Positions 1 through 8,083 of a DNA stretch of 64,000 bases are shown here, piece by piece (positions within the stretch are counted from its first letter, which is position 1; each line of letters opens with the position of its first letter). The notes under the pieces were generated by a model. It did not search any database. It was not told the origin of the DNA and saw only the letters and a program-made list of their open reading frames with translations. The translations under genes were made by a program, and so were the position numbers. Location: the NCBI RefSeq assembly GCF_900115685.1, contig NZ_FOXJ01000003.1, positions 310,001-374,000 of the forward strand. The letters run 5' to 3'. This stretch comes from Variovorax sp. 770b2. Lineage in GTDB: Bacteria > Pseudomonadota > Gammaproteobacteria > Burkholderiales > Burkholderiaceae_C.

Positions 1-1
1 C

Positions 2-733
2 CTCTACGACGCGCAGCACTACCTCGCGGTGTCCGTGCCGGTGCCGTTCACCATGGAAACCGATGCAAGCGCCGACGCGCCCTTGCTTGCGATCTACTTC
101 AGCCTCGATCTCACCGTCCTCGCCGGTCTTGCATTGCAGGTCGATGAACTCATCGAGAGTGCACCGAGCGCGCCGGCCGGCATGTTCTCGACACCGATGG
201 ACGACGCGTTGGCGCAGACCGTCCTCCGGTTTCTCGAGGCGATGGGTTCACCGGTGGAAGCTGTGTTGCTCGGGCCGGCGATCGTGCGCGAGATCTACTT
301 CCGCGTGCTCATCGGCGAGCAAGGTGCATCGATGCGCGCGGCGCTCGCCGGCCGGGGCCAGTTCGGAAAGATCGCCAAGGCCGTGCGGCGCATCCACACC
401 ACGTTCAGCGATCGCCTCACCGTCGACCGCCTGGCACGCGAGGCGGGCATGAGCATCCCCACGTTTCACGCCCACTTTCGCACCATCACCCAGAGTTCTC
501 CCATGCAGTACCTCAAGTCGGTACGCCTTCATCAGGCGCGCCTGCTGATGCTGCGAAACGAGAAGACGGCGTCCGCCGCGAGCATCGAGGTGGGATATGA
601 AAGCGCGTCGCAGTTCAGTCGCGAGTTCAAGCGCTTCTTCGGACTCGGCCCGAGCGAGGAGATTGCACGCCTGAAGTCGAGCTTCGCAATGCCGCCTCTG
701 CCGGGCAAGCAAGTGTGGGTGACATCACATTGA
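2..733 (+). CDS. AraC-family transcriptional regulator, 5' end outside window
   Basis: The reading frame is open from base 2, so the start codon lies upstream of the window and this is a partial gene. The visible N-terminal part (LYDAQHYLAVSVPVPF) resembles the AraC_N (AraC-type regulator N-terminal) domain. The last ~110 residues form the paired helix-turn-helix typical of AraC DNA-binding domains: the first around RLTVDRLAREAGMSIPTFHAHF, the second around SAASIEVGYESASQFSREFKRFFG. The GTG at 29 is only an internal codon of the domain and should not be taken as the start. The protein is probably a cytoplasmic activator of a neighbouring oxidoreductase gene, but no target is visible here. Family call is secure; specific role is unknown. 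Confidence 0.85.
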   Translation, partial: LYDAQHYLAVSVPVPFTMETDASADAPLLAIYFSLDLTVLAGLALQVDELIESAPSAPAGMFSTPMDDALAQTVLRFLEAMGSPVEAVLLGPAIVREIYFRVLIGEQGASMRAALAGRGQFGKIAKAVRRIHTTFSDRLTVDRLAREAGMSIPTFHAHFRTITQSSPMQYLKSVRLHQARLLMLRNEKTASAASIEVGYESASQFSREFKRFFGLGPSEEIARLKSSFAMPPLPGKQVWVTSH

Positions 734-996
734 GCGTCGCGATATCTTGCGGGGGCTCCAGTGCACCAGCGACCTCACGTTGCTCCAGGAGCGCACTGTG
801 ACGAACATGGCGTGGCGTGGCGCTGACCTGGACGCAAGACTTGTCGATCCACGACACGTGCATCGACGACGGTGTGATCGACCTCCTTCCAACACCCATG
901 GACAGGCGCCTTGCCATGTTGCCCCGACACTTCGGCCGCCCGTCATATCCACTCCGGCAGATGGCAAACCGCCCTCGCCCCCGGCAGACTCGAACG

Positions 997-1608
997 ATGG
1001 CTACCACCGTCTTCACCCCACCGCCCTTCCCCGAACCCGACCAGCCCTTCGACACCCCCGAGGAGGCCGCGCGCGCCGCGCTGCAGGCGCTGCTGGTGCA
1101 GTCGATCGGCAACCGCAACGAGTTCGGCGGCGTCATCTGCAAGTTCAACAACAAGTTTCATGTCGCGCCGTACTTCGTGGGCGAGCGCAACAGCGTGAGC
1201 CCCGGGCTGCGGCTGCGCAACAAGGGCTGCATGCCGGTGGGGGCCGAAGCCGTGGCGGTGGCGTATTTCCACACGCATCCCAACGTCATGGGCGCCGGCA
1301 TGACGATGCAGCCCGATGTATTTTCGGACGAAGACATCGGCGTGGCGAACGGCGCGGAGATCGACGCCTACATCGGCAGCGTCTCGGGCCTCTTCCTGAA
1401 GTTCGAGCGCTCGACGCAGAAGACCTACATCGCCGGCCAGTGCCTGCGCAATTCCGACACGGGGCCGGTGCCGGACTGGAAAAAGGTCAAGCGCAAGCTG
1501 GACCTGAAGTACGAATTCCTCTCCCCGTCCGCGCCGGAAAAAGCCGTGGTGAAGCCCAAGCCCCGCGTGCCGGACCGCAAGGCGCCCACGATGGCGCCGC
1601 TGCGGTAA
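997..1608 (+). CDS. DUF4329-like domain protein
   Basis: 203 residues from ATG 997. The core carries YFHTHPN followed by VFSDEDIGVANG and AYIGSVSGLFLKFE. That is the layout of DUF4329-like domains: an H-x-H segment, then a short acidic segment, then a conserved strand, reminiscent of a JAMM-like fold. DUF4329 domains are often found at the C-termini of polymorphic toxin or RHS-type proteins; here the domain stands alone with a basic Pro/Lys-rich tail. The frame is open further upstream to a GTG at 817, but residues before ATG 997 look non-coding. No signal peptide is seen. Enzymatic role is unproven. It sits alone between the AraC and MerR genes. Confidence 0.6.
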   Translation: MATTVFTPPPFPEPDQPFDTPEEAARAALQALLVQSIGNRNEFGGVICKFNNKFHVAPYFVGERNSVSPGLRLRNKGCMPVGAEAVAVAYFHTHPNVMGAGMTMQPDVFSDEDIGVANGAEIDAYIGSVSGLFLKFERSTQKTYIAGQCLRNSDTGPVPDWKKVKRKLDLKYEFLSPSAPEKAVVKPKPRVPDRKAPTMAPLR

Positions 1609-1688
1609 GGTGCACCTCGAACCCGCTTGACCCGGCCCCTGCGGCCGCCTCGATAAAGGCGGTGTCCGGTCAAACCACGAGGTGATTC

Positions 1689-2717
1689 TTGAATGCTTCC
1701 GCCCGATTCCTGAACCCCGCCGAGGCCGCAAGGCGGCTCGGCGTTTCTGCCAAGGCCCTGCGCCTCTACGAGCAGCGCGGCCTCGTGCACCCGGCGCGCA
1801 ACGCCGCCGGATGGCGCTCCTATGGCCCCGGCGAGATGACGCGCGGCGCCGAGATCGTGGCCCTGCGCGCGCTGGGCCTGAGCCTCGCCCAGGTGGCGCG
1901 TGTGCTGCAGGGCGATGCCGAGACACTGGAGACCGCGCTGGCCGCGCACCAGGCGGCGCTCGAAGGTCGCGTTCATCAGCTCGCGGGCACCGTCGAGAAG
2001 GTTCGCCATCTGCGGGCCGACCTCGCCCGAGGGCGGACGCCGACGGCCCAGGCGCTCACGCAGCTGCTGGCATCGGCCACGGGACCCGACATCGAATTCG
2101 AACTCCCCTGGCCCTGGGGTGGCGAGCTGTTCAGGCTGCGCGATGTCCGTCCGCTGAACTACATCGTCGGCCCGTTGGGCAGCGGCAAGACCCGGTTCGC
2201 GATGCGGCTGGCCGAGATCCTGCCGTCCGCCGTATTCCTCGGGCTCGGTCGGCTGGAAGGCGACGGTGCGACAGCGCAACTCGCCGCCGACCCGGTCCTC
2301 GCACGGCGTGTCGAACAGGCCCTGGCATGGCTTGTCGACGAGGGCGCGACGGTGTCCGATGCGTTGATCGCGCTGCTTGCCGGGCTCGAGGCCGAAGGCC
2401 GGGCCGCCGTGGTCGTCGACATGGTGGAACAGGGACTGGACGCTGCCACCCAGCAAGCCGTGATCGCGCACTTGCGCCGCCGCGGGCCCGACGCGCGGCC
2501 GCTCTTCCTGATGACGCGCTCCTGCGTGATCCTGGACCTGGGCGCGGTGGGTCCCGACGAATCGATCATCCTCTGCCCTGCCAATCACAGCCCGCCCAGC
2601 CGGGTCGCGCCTTACCCTGGAGCGCCGGGCTACGAGGCTGTTGCGACCTGCCTGGCCTCCCCCGAGGTGCGGGCGCGGACACAGGGTGTGATTGCATGGC
2701 GATCGCAAGCGGCGTGA
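1689..2717 (+). CDS. MerR-type HTH regulator fused to a P-loop ATPase domain
   Basis: 342 residues. Residues ~5-75 are a MerR-type winged helix (AARRLGVSAKALRLYEQRGL ... GWRSYGPGE). A probable coiled coil follows (~80-115). The C-terminal half has a Walker A motif, GPLGSGKT at 161-168, and a Walker B-like run, VVVDM near 240. Ordinary MerR proteins are 120-280 residues and have no nucleotide-binding site, so this is a fusion. The start is TTG 1689 with a strong ribosome site, GAGGTGA at 1679-1685. The downstream GNAT gene begins 30 nt after the stop and may be co-transcribed. The inducer is unknown. ATP-dependent DNA binding is an inference. Confidence 0.75.
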   Translation: MNASARFLNPAEAARRLGVSAKALRLYEQRGLVHPARNAAGWRSYGPGEMTRGAEIVALRALGLSLAQVARVLQGDAETLETALAAHQAALEGRVHQLAGTVEKVRHLRADLARGRTPTAQALTQLLASATGPDIEFELPWPWGGELFRLRDVRPLNYIVGPLGSGKTRFAMRLAEILPSAVFLGLGRLEGDGATAQLAADPVLARRVEQALAWLVDEGATVSDALIALLAGLEAEGRAAVVVDMVEQGLDAATQQAVIAHLRRRGPDARPLFLMTRSCVILDLGAVGPDESIILCPANHSPPSRVAPYPGAPGYEAVATCLASPEVRARTQGVIAWRSQAA

Positions 2718-2747
2718 GGTCCGGTCCTCTCGCCGAAAATCGATCCC

Positions 2748-3344
2748 ATGCCAATTTCCGAAGCCACTTCACCGGTACAACTCGTCTGGCCGTCACACGC
2801 GCACCTGGCGGGCTACGTCGCCGCGCTCGAACGCGGATGGTCGCCCAACAACCTGCGGCCCGAAGCCGCGCAGGAAGAACTCCTGCTGATACGGGCGGAT
2901 CCCGACGGCTTCCTGAAGAGCCTCGTGGACCGCGAAGCCATGGGCCCGCAAGTCACGCTCCCCGATGGCACCCAGGTCCCGCGCCTGCCTGGCTATCGGC
3001 GGTGGCTGTGGGACGGCGAGTTCTGCGGCAGCATCGGCCTGCGTTGGCAGCCCGGCACGAACAGCCTGCCCTCCTATTGCCTCGGCCACATCGGGTACGC
3101 CGTCGTGCCATGGAAAAGCGGCAGGGGGTACGCCAAGGAGGCGTTGCGTTCACTGCTGCCGGAGGCCGCTTCCATTGGGCTGGGCTATGTCGAGATCACG
3201 ACCAGTCCGGACAACCTGGCCTCGCAGCACGTCATTCGCGCCAATGGCGGCGTGCTCGTGGAAGCGTTCATCAAGACGCCGGAGCTGGGGGGCACGCCGG
3301 AGCTGCGATTTCGCATCGCGCTCCAGAGCACCAGCGCAGGCTAG
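2748..3344 (+). CDS. GNAT-family N-acetyltransferase
   Basis: 198 residues. The segment GHIGYAVVPWKSGRGYAKEA is the acetyl-CoA pyrophosphate-binding region of GNAT folds (Q/R-x-x-G-x-G/A). It is followed by the usual ITTSPDNLASQHVIRANGG helix-turn, where the N-x-x-S residues lie near the acceptor site. Acetyl group transfer from acetyl-CoA to an amine is the family reaction; the substrate cannot be read from sequence. It lies 30 nt after the MerR-ATPase fusion on the same strand. Its TAG stop and the TAG stop of the convergent AraC gene share the palindrome CTAG (3341-3344), so the two genes overlap by 4 bp tail to tail. Confidence 0.85.
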   Translation: MPISEATSPVQLVWPSHAHLAGYVAALERGWSPNNLRPEAAQEELLLIRADPDGFLKSLVDREAMGPQVTLPDGTQVPRLPGYRRWLWDGEFCGSIGLRWQPGTNSLPSYCLGHIGYAVVPWKSGRGYAKEALRSLLPEAASIGLGYVEITTSPDNLASQHVIRANGGVLVEAFIKTPELGGTPELRFRIALQSTSAG

Positions 3345-4246
3345 TGCTGCCGCGCATAGCGCCCCGGCGATTGCCCCACATGCCGGCTGAACGCCGTGCT
3401 GAACGTGCTGGCCGACCCGTAGCCCACGCGTTCGGCAACTTCCGCAATACCGAAGTCGTTGCGAGCGAGCAGGTCCTTCGCCACCGCCATGCGCCAGGCC
3501 AGCAGGTACTCCATCGGCGGCAGCCCGACGGCGCGCGAGAAGCGCTCGAAAAACGCCGACCGCGACAGCGCCGCCTTCTTCGCGAGCTCGGCGACCGTCC
3601 ACGGCTGCGCCGGGTCGCCGTGCAGGTGCCGTAGCGCGATGGACAACCGCGCGTCCGCCAACCCACGCAGCAGCCCCGGCGGCGCGCCTTCGCCGGGTGT
3701 GGAGCGCAGCGCTTCGATCAGCAGCAGCTCGACCAATCGTTCGAGCACCAGGTCGCGCCCCGATTTCGCTTCGAGCGACTCTTCCCTCACAAGCTGCACG
3801 AGCACCGACAGCCGCCCGACGTCGCGCACGTGCAGCAGCGTCGGGAGCAGCGAGGCCAGCAGCGCGGCATCCGGCGAATCGAACGCGAAGTAGCCGCCGA
3901 GCATGCGCACGTCCGGCGGGCCTTCGCGCCTGCCGTGGCGGATGTCGTCGACCGGCGCGGGTGCGAGCTTGGGGTTCACGAAGACCGGGACCGCCGGCAC
4001 GTCCGGTGTGAGGCCCGACATCGTGAACCCGGGCGTGAACGGCATGAGCACGAAGTCGCCGGCCGAGAGCGTGAGGGGCTCCTGCCCATCGACTGCGAGA
4101 ACGCATTCGCCTTCGAGCATCGTGCAGAAGCTTGGCTCGCCGAAGGCCGAGTAACGCACGGCCCACGCGCCGGCGCCGCTGATGACCTTGGAGTACACCG
4201 CGCGCGGCCGAAGCAGCGAGACGACCTCTGCAAGGGGATCAGCCAT
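3341..4246 (-). CDS. AraC-family regulator with cupin (Cupin_6-like) N-terminus
   Basis: 301 residues. The N-terminal ~190 residues contain a cupin barrel (SFCTMLEGECVLAVDGQEP ... LSAGDFVLMPFTPGF). The C-terminal ~100 residues hold the AraC double helix-turn-helix (WTVAELAKKAALSRSAFFERF and FGIAEVAERVGYGSASTFSTAF). This architecture typically controls a divergently transcribed oxidoreductase, and here the SDR gene at 4348 is divergent with a 101-bp shared promoter region. Likely target: that SDR gene. A second regulator of the same architecture occurs at 56340. The effector is unknown. Confidence 0.88.
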   Translation of the reverse strand: MADPLAEVVSLLRPRAVYSKVISGAGAWAVRYSAFGEPSFCTMLEGECVLAVDGQEPLTLSAGDFVLMPFTPGFTMSGLTPDVPAVPVFVNPKLAPAPVDDIRHGRREGPPDVRMLGGYFAFDSPDAALLASLLPTLLHVRDVGRLSVLVQLVREESLEAKSGRDLVLERLVELLLIEALRSTPGEGAPPGLLRGLADARLSIALRHLHGDPAQPWTVAELAKKAALSRSAFFERFSRAVGLPPMEYLLAWRMAVAKDLLARNDFGIAEVAERVGYGSASTFSTAFSRHVGQSPGRYARQH

Positions 4247-4347
4247 TCAGGACTCCTGCAAACAAATGATGGACTGATGATTATAGAAAGTCCTGCCCAT
4301 CGCCGATATCGTGACGCATCTTCCATTCACTCACCAAGGAAATCCCA

Positions 4348-5091
4348 ATGAAGACCGTCCTGATCACCGGCTGCTCGTCTGGCTACGGCCTGGAAACCGC
4401 GCGCCACTTTCATGCGCAAGGCTGGCATGTCGTCGCGACCATGCGCACGCCGCGCGCCGAACTCCTGCCCCGCTCGGAGCGCCTGCGCGTGCTGCCCCTG
4501 GACGTGACGAAACCCGAGAGCATCGCCGCCGCGCTCGACGCTGCCGGCCCCATCGACGTGCTCGTGAACAACGCGGGCCTGGGTCTCTTCGGCGCGTTCG
4601 AGGCGACGCCGATGGCCACCGTGCGCGAGATCTTCGAGACGAACACGTTCGGCATGATGGCGATGACCCAGGCCGTGCTGCCGCAGTTCCGGCTTCGCCA
4701 ATCGGGGCTGGTGATCAACGTGACCTCGACCGTCACGCTGGCGCCCATGCCGCTGGTGGCGGCATACACCGCGAGCAAGACCGCGATCGAGGGCTTCACC
4801 GAATCGCTCGCGTTCGAGCTCGAACCCTTCGGCGTTCGCGTGAAGCTCGTGGCGCCGGGCTATGGGCCGGGCACGCGCTTCACGGAGAACGGAGCGCAGC
4901 GCATGCAGGGTCTGATTCCCGAGGCGTATGCGCCGTTGGCGCAGTCCATCTTCGCGACGCTGGGCAACCCGGCGGCAGTGACCACCGCAAACGACGTGGC
5001 CGAAGCCGTGTGGCGTGCTGCGAACGATGCGAGCGCCAAGCTGCGCTATCCGGCGGGCGCGGACGCCCTCGCACTCTCCGGGGCGCAGTGA
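4348..5091 (+). CDS. Short-chain dehydrogenase/reductase (classical SDR)
   Basis: 247 residues, the usual length for a classical SDR. The nucleotide-binding motif TGCSSGYG is at residues ~7-14, NNAG at ~73-76, the catalytic Ser in NVTST and the YTASK (Y-x-x-x-K) pair near 150. It catalyses NAD(P)-dependent oxidation or reduction of an alcohol or ketone; substrate unknown. ATG 4348 is preceded by AAGGAA at 4338-4343, a good ribosome site. Divergent from the AraC regulator at 3341-4246, which probably controls it. Confidence 0.88.
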   Translation: MKTVLITGCSSGYGLETARHFHAQGWHVVATMRTPRAELLPRSERLRVLPLDVTKPESIAAALDAAGPIDVLVNNAGLGLFGAFEATPMATVREIFETNTFGMMAMTQAVLPQFRLRQSGLVINVTSTVTLAPMPLVAAYTASKTAIEGFTESLAFELEPFGVRVKLVAPGYGPGTRFTENGAQRMQGLIPEAYAPLAQSIFATLGNPAAVTTANDVAEAVWRAANDASAKLRYPAGADALALSGAQ

Positions 5092-5120
5092 CCTTGCCCG
5101 CCGCGCGGGTCACCGGGTGT

Positions 5121-5465
5121 TCAGGGCGACTCGTCCGCCTTCCAGAGTTCCCTGAGCACCGCCACGCCCAGGCAGGTCCGCCAGAGCCCGAACGGCACCA
5201 GCAAGGCGGCCGGGAGCCGGTGCAGCAGCGGCGCGAAGTGCAGCACCGCCCAGACCCCCAGCGCAGCGATCGCGAGGCCCCCCACGGCGTTCAGCAGGCC
5301 GCCGCTGAACCACTGCAGCTTCAGGAGCCGGACGGCCAGGTCCAGGAGCCGATCGGCGAGCTTGAGCTCGAAGTGGTCGGCAAGCACGTAGAGGCCCAGC
5401 AGCAGCAGCGGGACCACCGCGATGCCGATCAGGAACCACACCGAGATGTCGATCAGCGTGCGCAT
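5121..5465 (-). CDS. Small inner-membrane protein, unknown function
   Basis: 114 residues from ATG 5465. Three to four hydrophobic stretches are visible: ISVWFLIGIAVVPLLLLGLY, LLNAVGGLAIAALGVWAVL and a third around LPAALLVPFG. It begins only 5 nt after the stop codon of the LysR gene, so it is probably expressed from the same transcript. I do not recognise the family. No catalytic motif is visible. Confidence 0.6.
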   Translation of the reverse strand: MRTLIDISVWFLIGIAVVPLLLLGLYVLADHFELKLADRLLDLAVRLLKLQWFSGGLLNAVGGLAIAALGVWAVLHFAPLLHRLPAALLVPFGLWRTCLGVAVLRELWKADESP

Positions 5466-5470
5466 GCGCT

Positions 5471-6373
5471 TCAGGTACCCAGCGTTTCGACCATCAGGTC
5501 GATGAACCGCCTGACGCGCGGCTCCAGCAGGCGCCGTGTCGGATAGAGCGCGAGGATCTTCACGTCCCCTGCATCGAGACCCGGCAGCACCTGCTGCAGG
5601 CGGCCCGCGGCCAGGTCGTCCGCCACCAGGAAATCCGGAAGCAGCGCGATGCCCAGTCCCGCGACGGCGGCATCGCGCAGGGCCTCCCCGCTGTCCAGCC
5701 GCAGGCGGCTGCGGCCCTGGGCCTTGACCCACGCGCCATCGTCACTCCGGAAGCGCCAGCTCTGTCTTTGATTGCGGCTGCTGAAGAACAGGCAGTCGTG
5801 TGCCGCGAGCGCATCGATGTCCTGCGGCTCGCCACGCCCGGCGATGTAGGCGGGCGAAGCACACAGCGCGGCCTTGTACTTGGCGACCACGCGGGAGACG
5901 AGCCCCGTGTCGGCGCTGGCCTCTTGCGCACCGATGCGCACGGCCAGGTCGAAGCCGTCCTCGACGATGTCGGCCACGCGATCGGCGAAGCTCACCTCGG
6001 CCTGCAGCTCGGGCCAGGCCGCGAGGTATTTTTGCAGCAGCGGCAGCACCACGAGCCGGCCGAAGGCATCGGGCACGGTCAGGCGCAGCACGCCGCGCGG
6101 CGTGCCGCTGCGGCCCGCCACGCTCGCCTCGGCTTCGTCGACCGCCGAGAGGATCTGCAGGCCGCGCGCGTGGAACACCCGGCCTTCGTCGGTGAGGCTC
6201 AACGTGCGCGTCGTGCGGTTCAAGAGGCGCACGCCGAGCCGGTCTTCCAGCCGGCTCACCGCCTTGCCCGCGGCCGACCGCGTGAGGCCCATGGCCTGTC
6301 CGCCGGCAATGAAGCTGCCCTCGTCGACGACGGCCAGGAAGACCAGGATCTCGTTCAGGTTCGCACGCAGCAT
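5471..6373 (-). CDS. LysR-family transcriptional regulator
   Basis: 300 residues, the normal family length. The N-terminal HTH spans ~5-65 (LNEILVFLAVVDEGSFIAGG ... AAGKAVSRLEDRLGVRLLNR). The remainder is a periplasmic-binding-protein-like effector domain with the usual RGVLRLTVPDAFGRLV opening. It is divergent from the RidA-family gene at 6525 and probably controls it. The region just upstream of its start contains a GGCCGT tandem repeat (6381-6398). Confidence 0.9.
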   Translation of the reverse strand: MLRANLNEILVFLAVVDEGSFIAGGQAMGLTRSAAGKAVSRLEDRLGVRLLNRTTRTLSLTDEGRVFHARGLQILSAVDEAEASVAGRSGTPRGVLRLTVPDAFGRLVVLPLLQKYLAAWPELQAEVSFADRVADIVEDGFDLAVRIGAQEASADTGLVSRVVAKYKAALCASPAYIAGRGEPQDIDALAAHDCLFFSSRNQRQSWRFRSDDGAWVKAQGRSRLRLDSGEALRDAAVAGLGIALLPDFLVADDLAAGRLQQVLPGLDAGDVKILALYPTRRLLEPRVRRFIDLMVETLGT

Positions 6374-6380
6374 GGGTGGT

Positions 6381-6398
6381 GGCCGTGGCCGTGGCCGT
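6381..6398. repeat. GGCCGT hexanucleotide x3 upstream of lysR-type gene
   Basis: Three exact tandem copies of GGCCGT, followed by a degenerate GGTGAT-type extension to ~6413, lie 8-25 bp before the LysR-type start codon (6373) in its 5' untranslated region. Simple repeats at this place could alter leader length by slippage, but no promoter elements were identified around them. Confidence 0.6.
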
Positions 6399-6524
6399 GG
6401 TGATGGTGGTGATCGTTCTGGTCGGCGATGTGGAAAGTTCTTCGCGTCTGTGTAGAAGCCGCTTCGCCAATGGCGTGACTACAGTCGTTCATCACTCTCC
6501 AGAACAGAAAGAAAGAAAGCGCTT

Positions 6525-6920
6525 ATGAAACAGCAGCCCGCCCTCTACAGCCACGGCGTGCCATGGGAAGAGACCTTCGGCGTCGGCCAAGGGTACAGCG
6601 TGAACGGCACGATCTACATCTCGGGGCAGTTCTCGCACGACATGCAGGGCGCATTCGTCGGCGAAGGCGACATCGCCGTGCAGACCCGGCAGACGCTGGA
6701 CAACCTGGACCGCGTGCTCGCGGGATTCCACGTGACGAAGACGAACCTTGCCGAGCTGGTGATCTACGTGACCGACCCGCAAGCGCACACGGAGGCACTG
6801 GTGCCGGTGTTCAAGGCGTACATGGGAACGCATCGGCCGGCGGTGACGCTGGTCGGCGTGACGGCGCTGGCGTTTCCGCACCAGCTGATCGAGATCAAGG
6901 CGGTGGCGCATACCGATTGA
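6525..6920 (+). CDS. RidA-family protein (reactive imine/enamine deaminase fold)
   Basis: 131 residues, the size of YjgF/YER057c/UK114 proteins. Family features are present: YSVNGTIYISGQ near the N-terminus, a central QTRQTLDNLDRVLAG segment, and the C-terminal HRPAVTLVGVTALAFP strand with its conserved Arg, followed by IEIKAVA. RidA proteins hydrolyse 2-aminoacrylate-type imines or act on related substrates; the exact substrate is not readable here. Divergent from the LysR regulator. ATG 6525 follows a purine-rich leader (AGAAAGAAAG). Confidence 0.85.
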   Translation: MKQQPALYSHGVPWEETFGVGQGYSVNGTIYISGQFSHDMQGAFVGEGDIAVQTRQTLDNLDRVLAGFHVTKTNLAELVIYVTDPQAHTEALVPVFKAYMGTHRPAVTLVGVTALAFPHQLIEIKAVAHTD

Positions 6921-6978
6921 TTGGCGCGAGCGGCCTCCGGAGCCTCCTCGCGCCCCGCCTGCCCGGACGACGCCAGAC

Positions 6979-7004
6979 TATATGCAATGTATATAATGCA
7001 TATA
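6979..7004. promoter_or_regulatory. Inverted repeat overlapping a TATAAT -10 box, upstream of the parD-like gene
   Basis: An exact inverted repeat, TATATGCA (6979-6986) and TGCATATA (6997-7004), is separated by 10 nt. A consensus -10 hexamer, TATAAT at 6992-6997, falls inside it. The AT-rich block stands out from its GC-rich surroundings. The position is typical of autoregulation by a ribbon-helix-helix antitoxin-type protein such as the one encoded from 7026. No clear -35 box was found. Confidence 0.6.
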
Positions 7005-7025
7005 CGTTTCATATAGAGGTAGCCC

Positions 7026-7283
7026 ATGGGCATCGTCAAGATTTCGGACCTGATGCATGAGAACCTTCGCGTGGCGGGCAACGCCCTCAGCAGGTCCATC
7101 AATTCGCAGGCAGAGCACTGGATGCGGGTCGGCATGCTGACCGAGATGCACCCGGAGCTGGACTACCGGGAGGTCTGCCAACTGCTGATCCAGGCCGAAC
7201 TGTCGGGGGGCCTGGACATCACCGCAGCCGCCACGGCCCCGGCTGGCAAACCGCGCTCATCGTCGAACGGAAAGCCCCAGTGA
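7026..7283 (+). CDS. ParD-like protein (ribbon-helix-helix type, putative regulator)
   Basis: 85 residues. The sequence MGIVKISDLMHENLRVAGNA, then SINSQAEHWMRVGM, then a short variable tail, matches the ParD-like family (related to type II antitoxins). It overlaps the methionine aminopeptidase gene by 4 nt (GTGA, 7280-7283), so the pair is translationally coupled. GAGG at 7016-7019 is a good ribosome site. In toxin-antitoxin logic the partner would be a RelE/ParE toxin; here it is MetAP, so the protein is more likely a regulator of that gene. Confidence 0.75.
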   Translation: MGIVKISDLMHENLRVAGNALSRSINSQAEHWMRVGMLTEMHPELDYREVCQLLIQAELSGGLDITAAATAPAGKPRSSSNGKPQ

Positions 7284-8074
7284 CCGGCGGCAGCGTTCCC
7301 ATCAAGTCCGCAGAAGAACTCGCGATGTCGCGACGGGCCGCCCAGCTTGCGGCGGAGGTGCTCGCCATGATCGAGCCCCACGTCGTGCCGGGCGTGAGCA
7401 CCGAAGCGCTCGACCGGATCTGCCACGACCACATCGTGAACGTGCAGGGCGCCGTTCCTGCCAACGTGGGGTACGAGGGGTATCCGAAGACCATCCTCAC
7501 CTCCGTCAACCAGGTGGTGTGCCACGGCATCCCCTCGGCCGACAAGATCCTGAAGAAGGGCGACATCGTCAACATCGATGTCGCCGTCATCAAGGACGGC
7601 TGGTTCGGCGACACCAGCCGCATGTTCTTCGTAGGCGAGCCCAGCGTGCTGGCGCGGCGGCTGGTGGAGACGACCTACGAAGCCATGCTGGCCGGCATCC
7701 GGCAGGTCAGGCCCGGCGCGACGCTGGGCGATGTGGGCCATGCCATCCAGTCGGTCGCGCAGCGCGAGCACTTCAGCGTGGTGCGCGAATACTGCGGGCA
7801 CGGCATCGGCCAGATCTACCACGACGAGCCGCAGGTGCTGCACTACGGGCAGCGCGGGCAAGGCCTCACGCTGGCGCCGGGGATGGTCTTCACCATCGAG
7901 CCGATGCTCAACGCAGGCAAGCGCGACACCCGGCAAATGCCCGACGGGTGGACCGTCGTGACGAAGGACAGGTCCCTCTCCGCCCAGTGGGAACACATGG
8001 TGGCCGTCACGCCCGGGGGATACGAGGTGCTCACGGCCTGGCCAGGGGGCACGGGCGCCTACGCACCGGTCTGA
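7280..8074 (+). CDS. map: Type I methionine aminopeptidase
   Basis: 264 residues. It removes the initiator Met from nascent proteins in the cytoplasm. All five metal ligands are in place: D100 (VNIDV), D111 (GDTSR), H174 (CGHGIG), E207 (FTIEP) and E238 (QWEHM), with the conserved substrate-side H82 (VCHGIP). The start is GTG 7280, overlapping the ParD-like stop. This copy is probably a second, regulated MetAP rather than the housekeeping gene, which in this group usually lies next to rpsB; that is inference from the ParD-like partner. Confidence 0.92.
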   Translation: MTGGSVPIKSAEELAMSRRAAQLAAEVLAMIEPHVVPGVSTEALDRICHDHIVNVQGAVPANVGYEGYPKTILTSVNQVVCHGIPSADKILKKGDIVNIDVAVIKDGWFGDTSRMFFVGEPSVLARRLVETTYEAMLAGIRQVRPGATLGDVGHAIQSVAQREHFSVVREYCGHGIGQIYHDEPQVLHYGQRGQGLTLAPGMVFTIEPMLNAGKRDTRQMPDGWTVVTKDRSLSAQWEHMVAVTPGGYEVLTAWPGGTGAYAPV

Positions 8075-8083
8075 AAAAAACGC

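Noticed and set aside
817..996. In-frame 5' extension of the DUF4329-like gene, whose first residues (MALTWTQDLSIHDTCIDD) faintly recall a hemerythrin N-terminus.
   Set aside because: The similarity stops after ~17 residues, the rest of the extension has no coding character, and ATG 997 gives a cleaner protein. At most a decayed fragment.
7026..8074. Interpretation of the parD-like gene as part of a classical toxin-antitoxin pair.
   Set aside because: No ParE/RelE toxin follows; the coupled gene is a complete methionine aminopeptidase with all five metal ligands.
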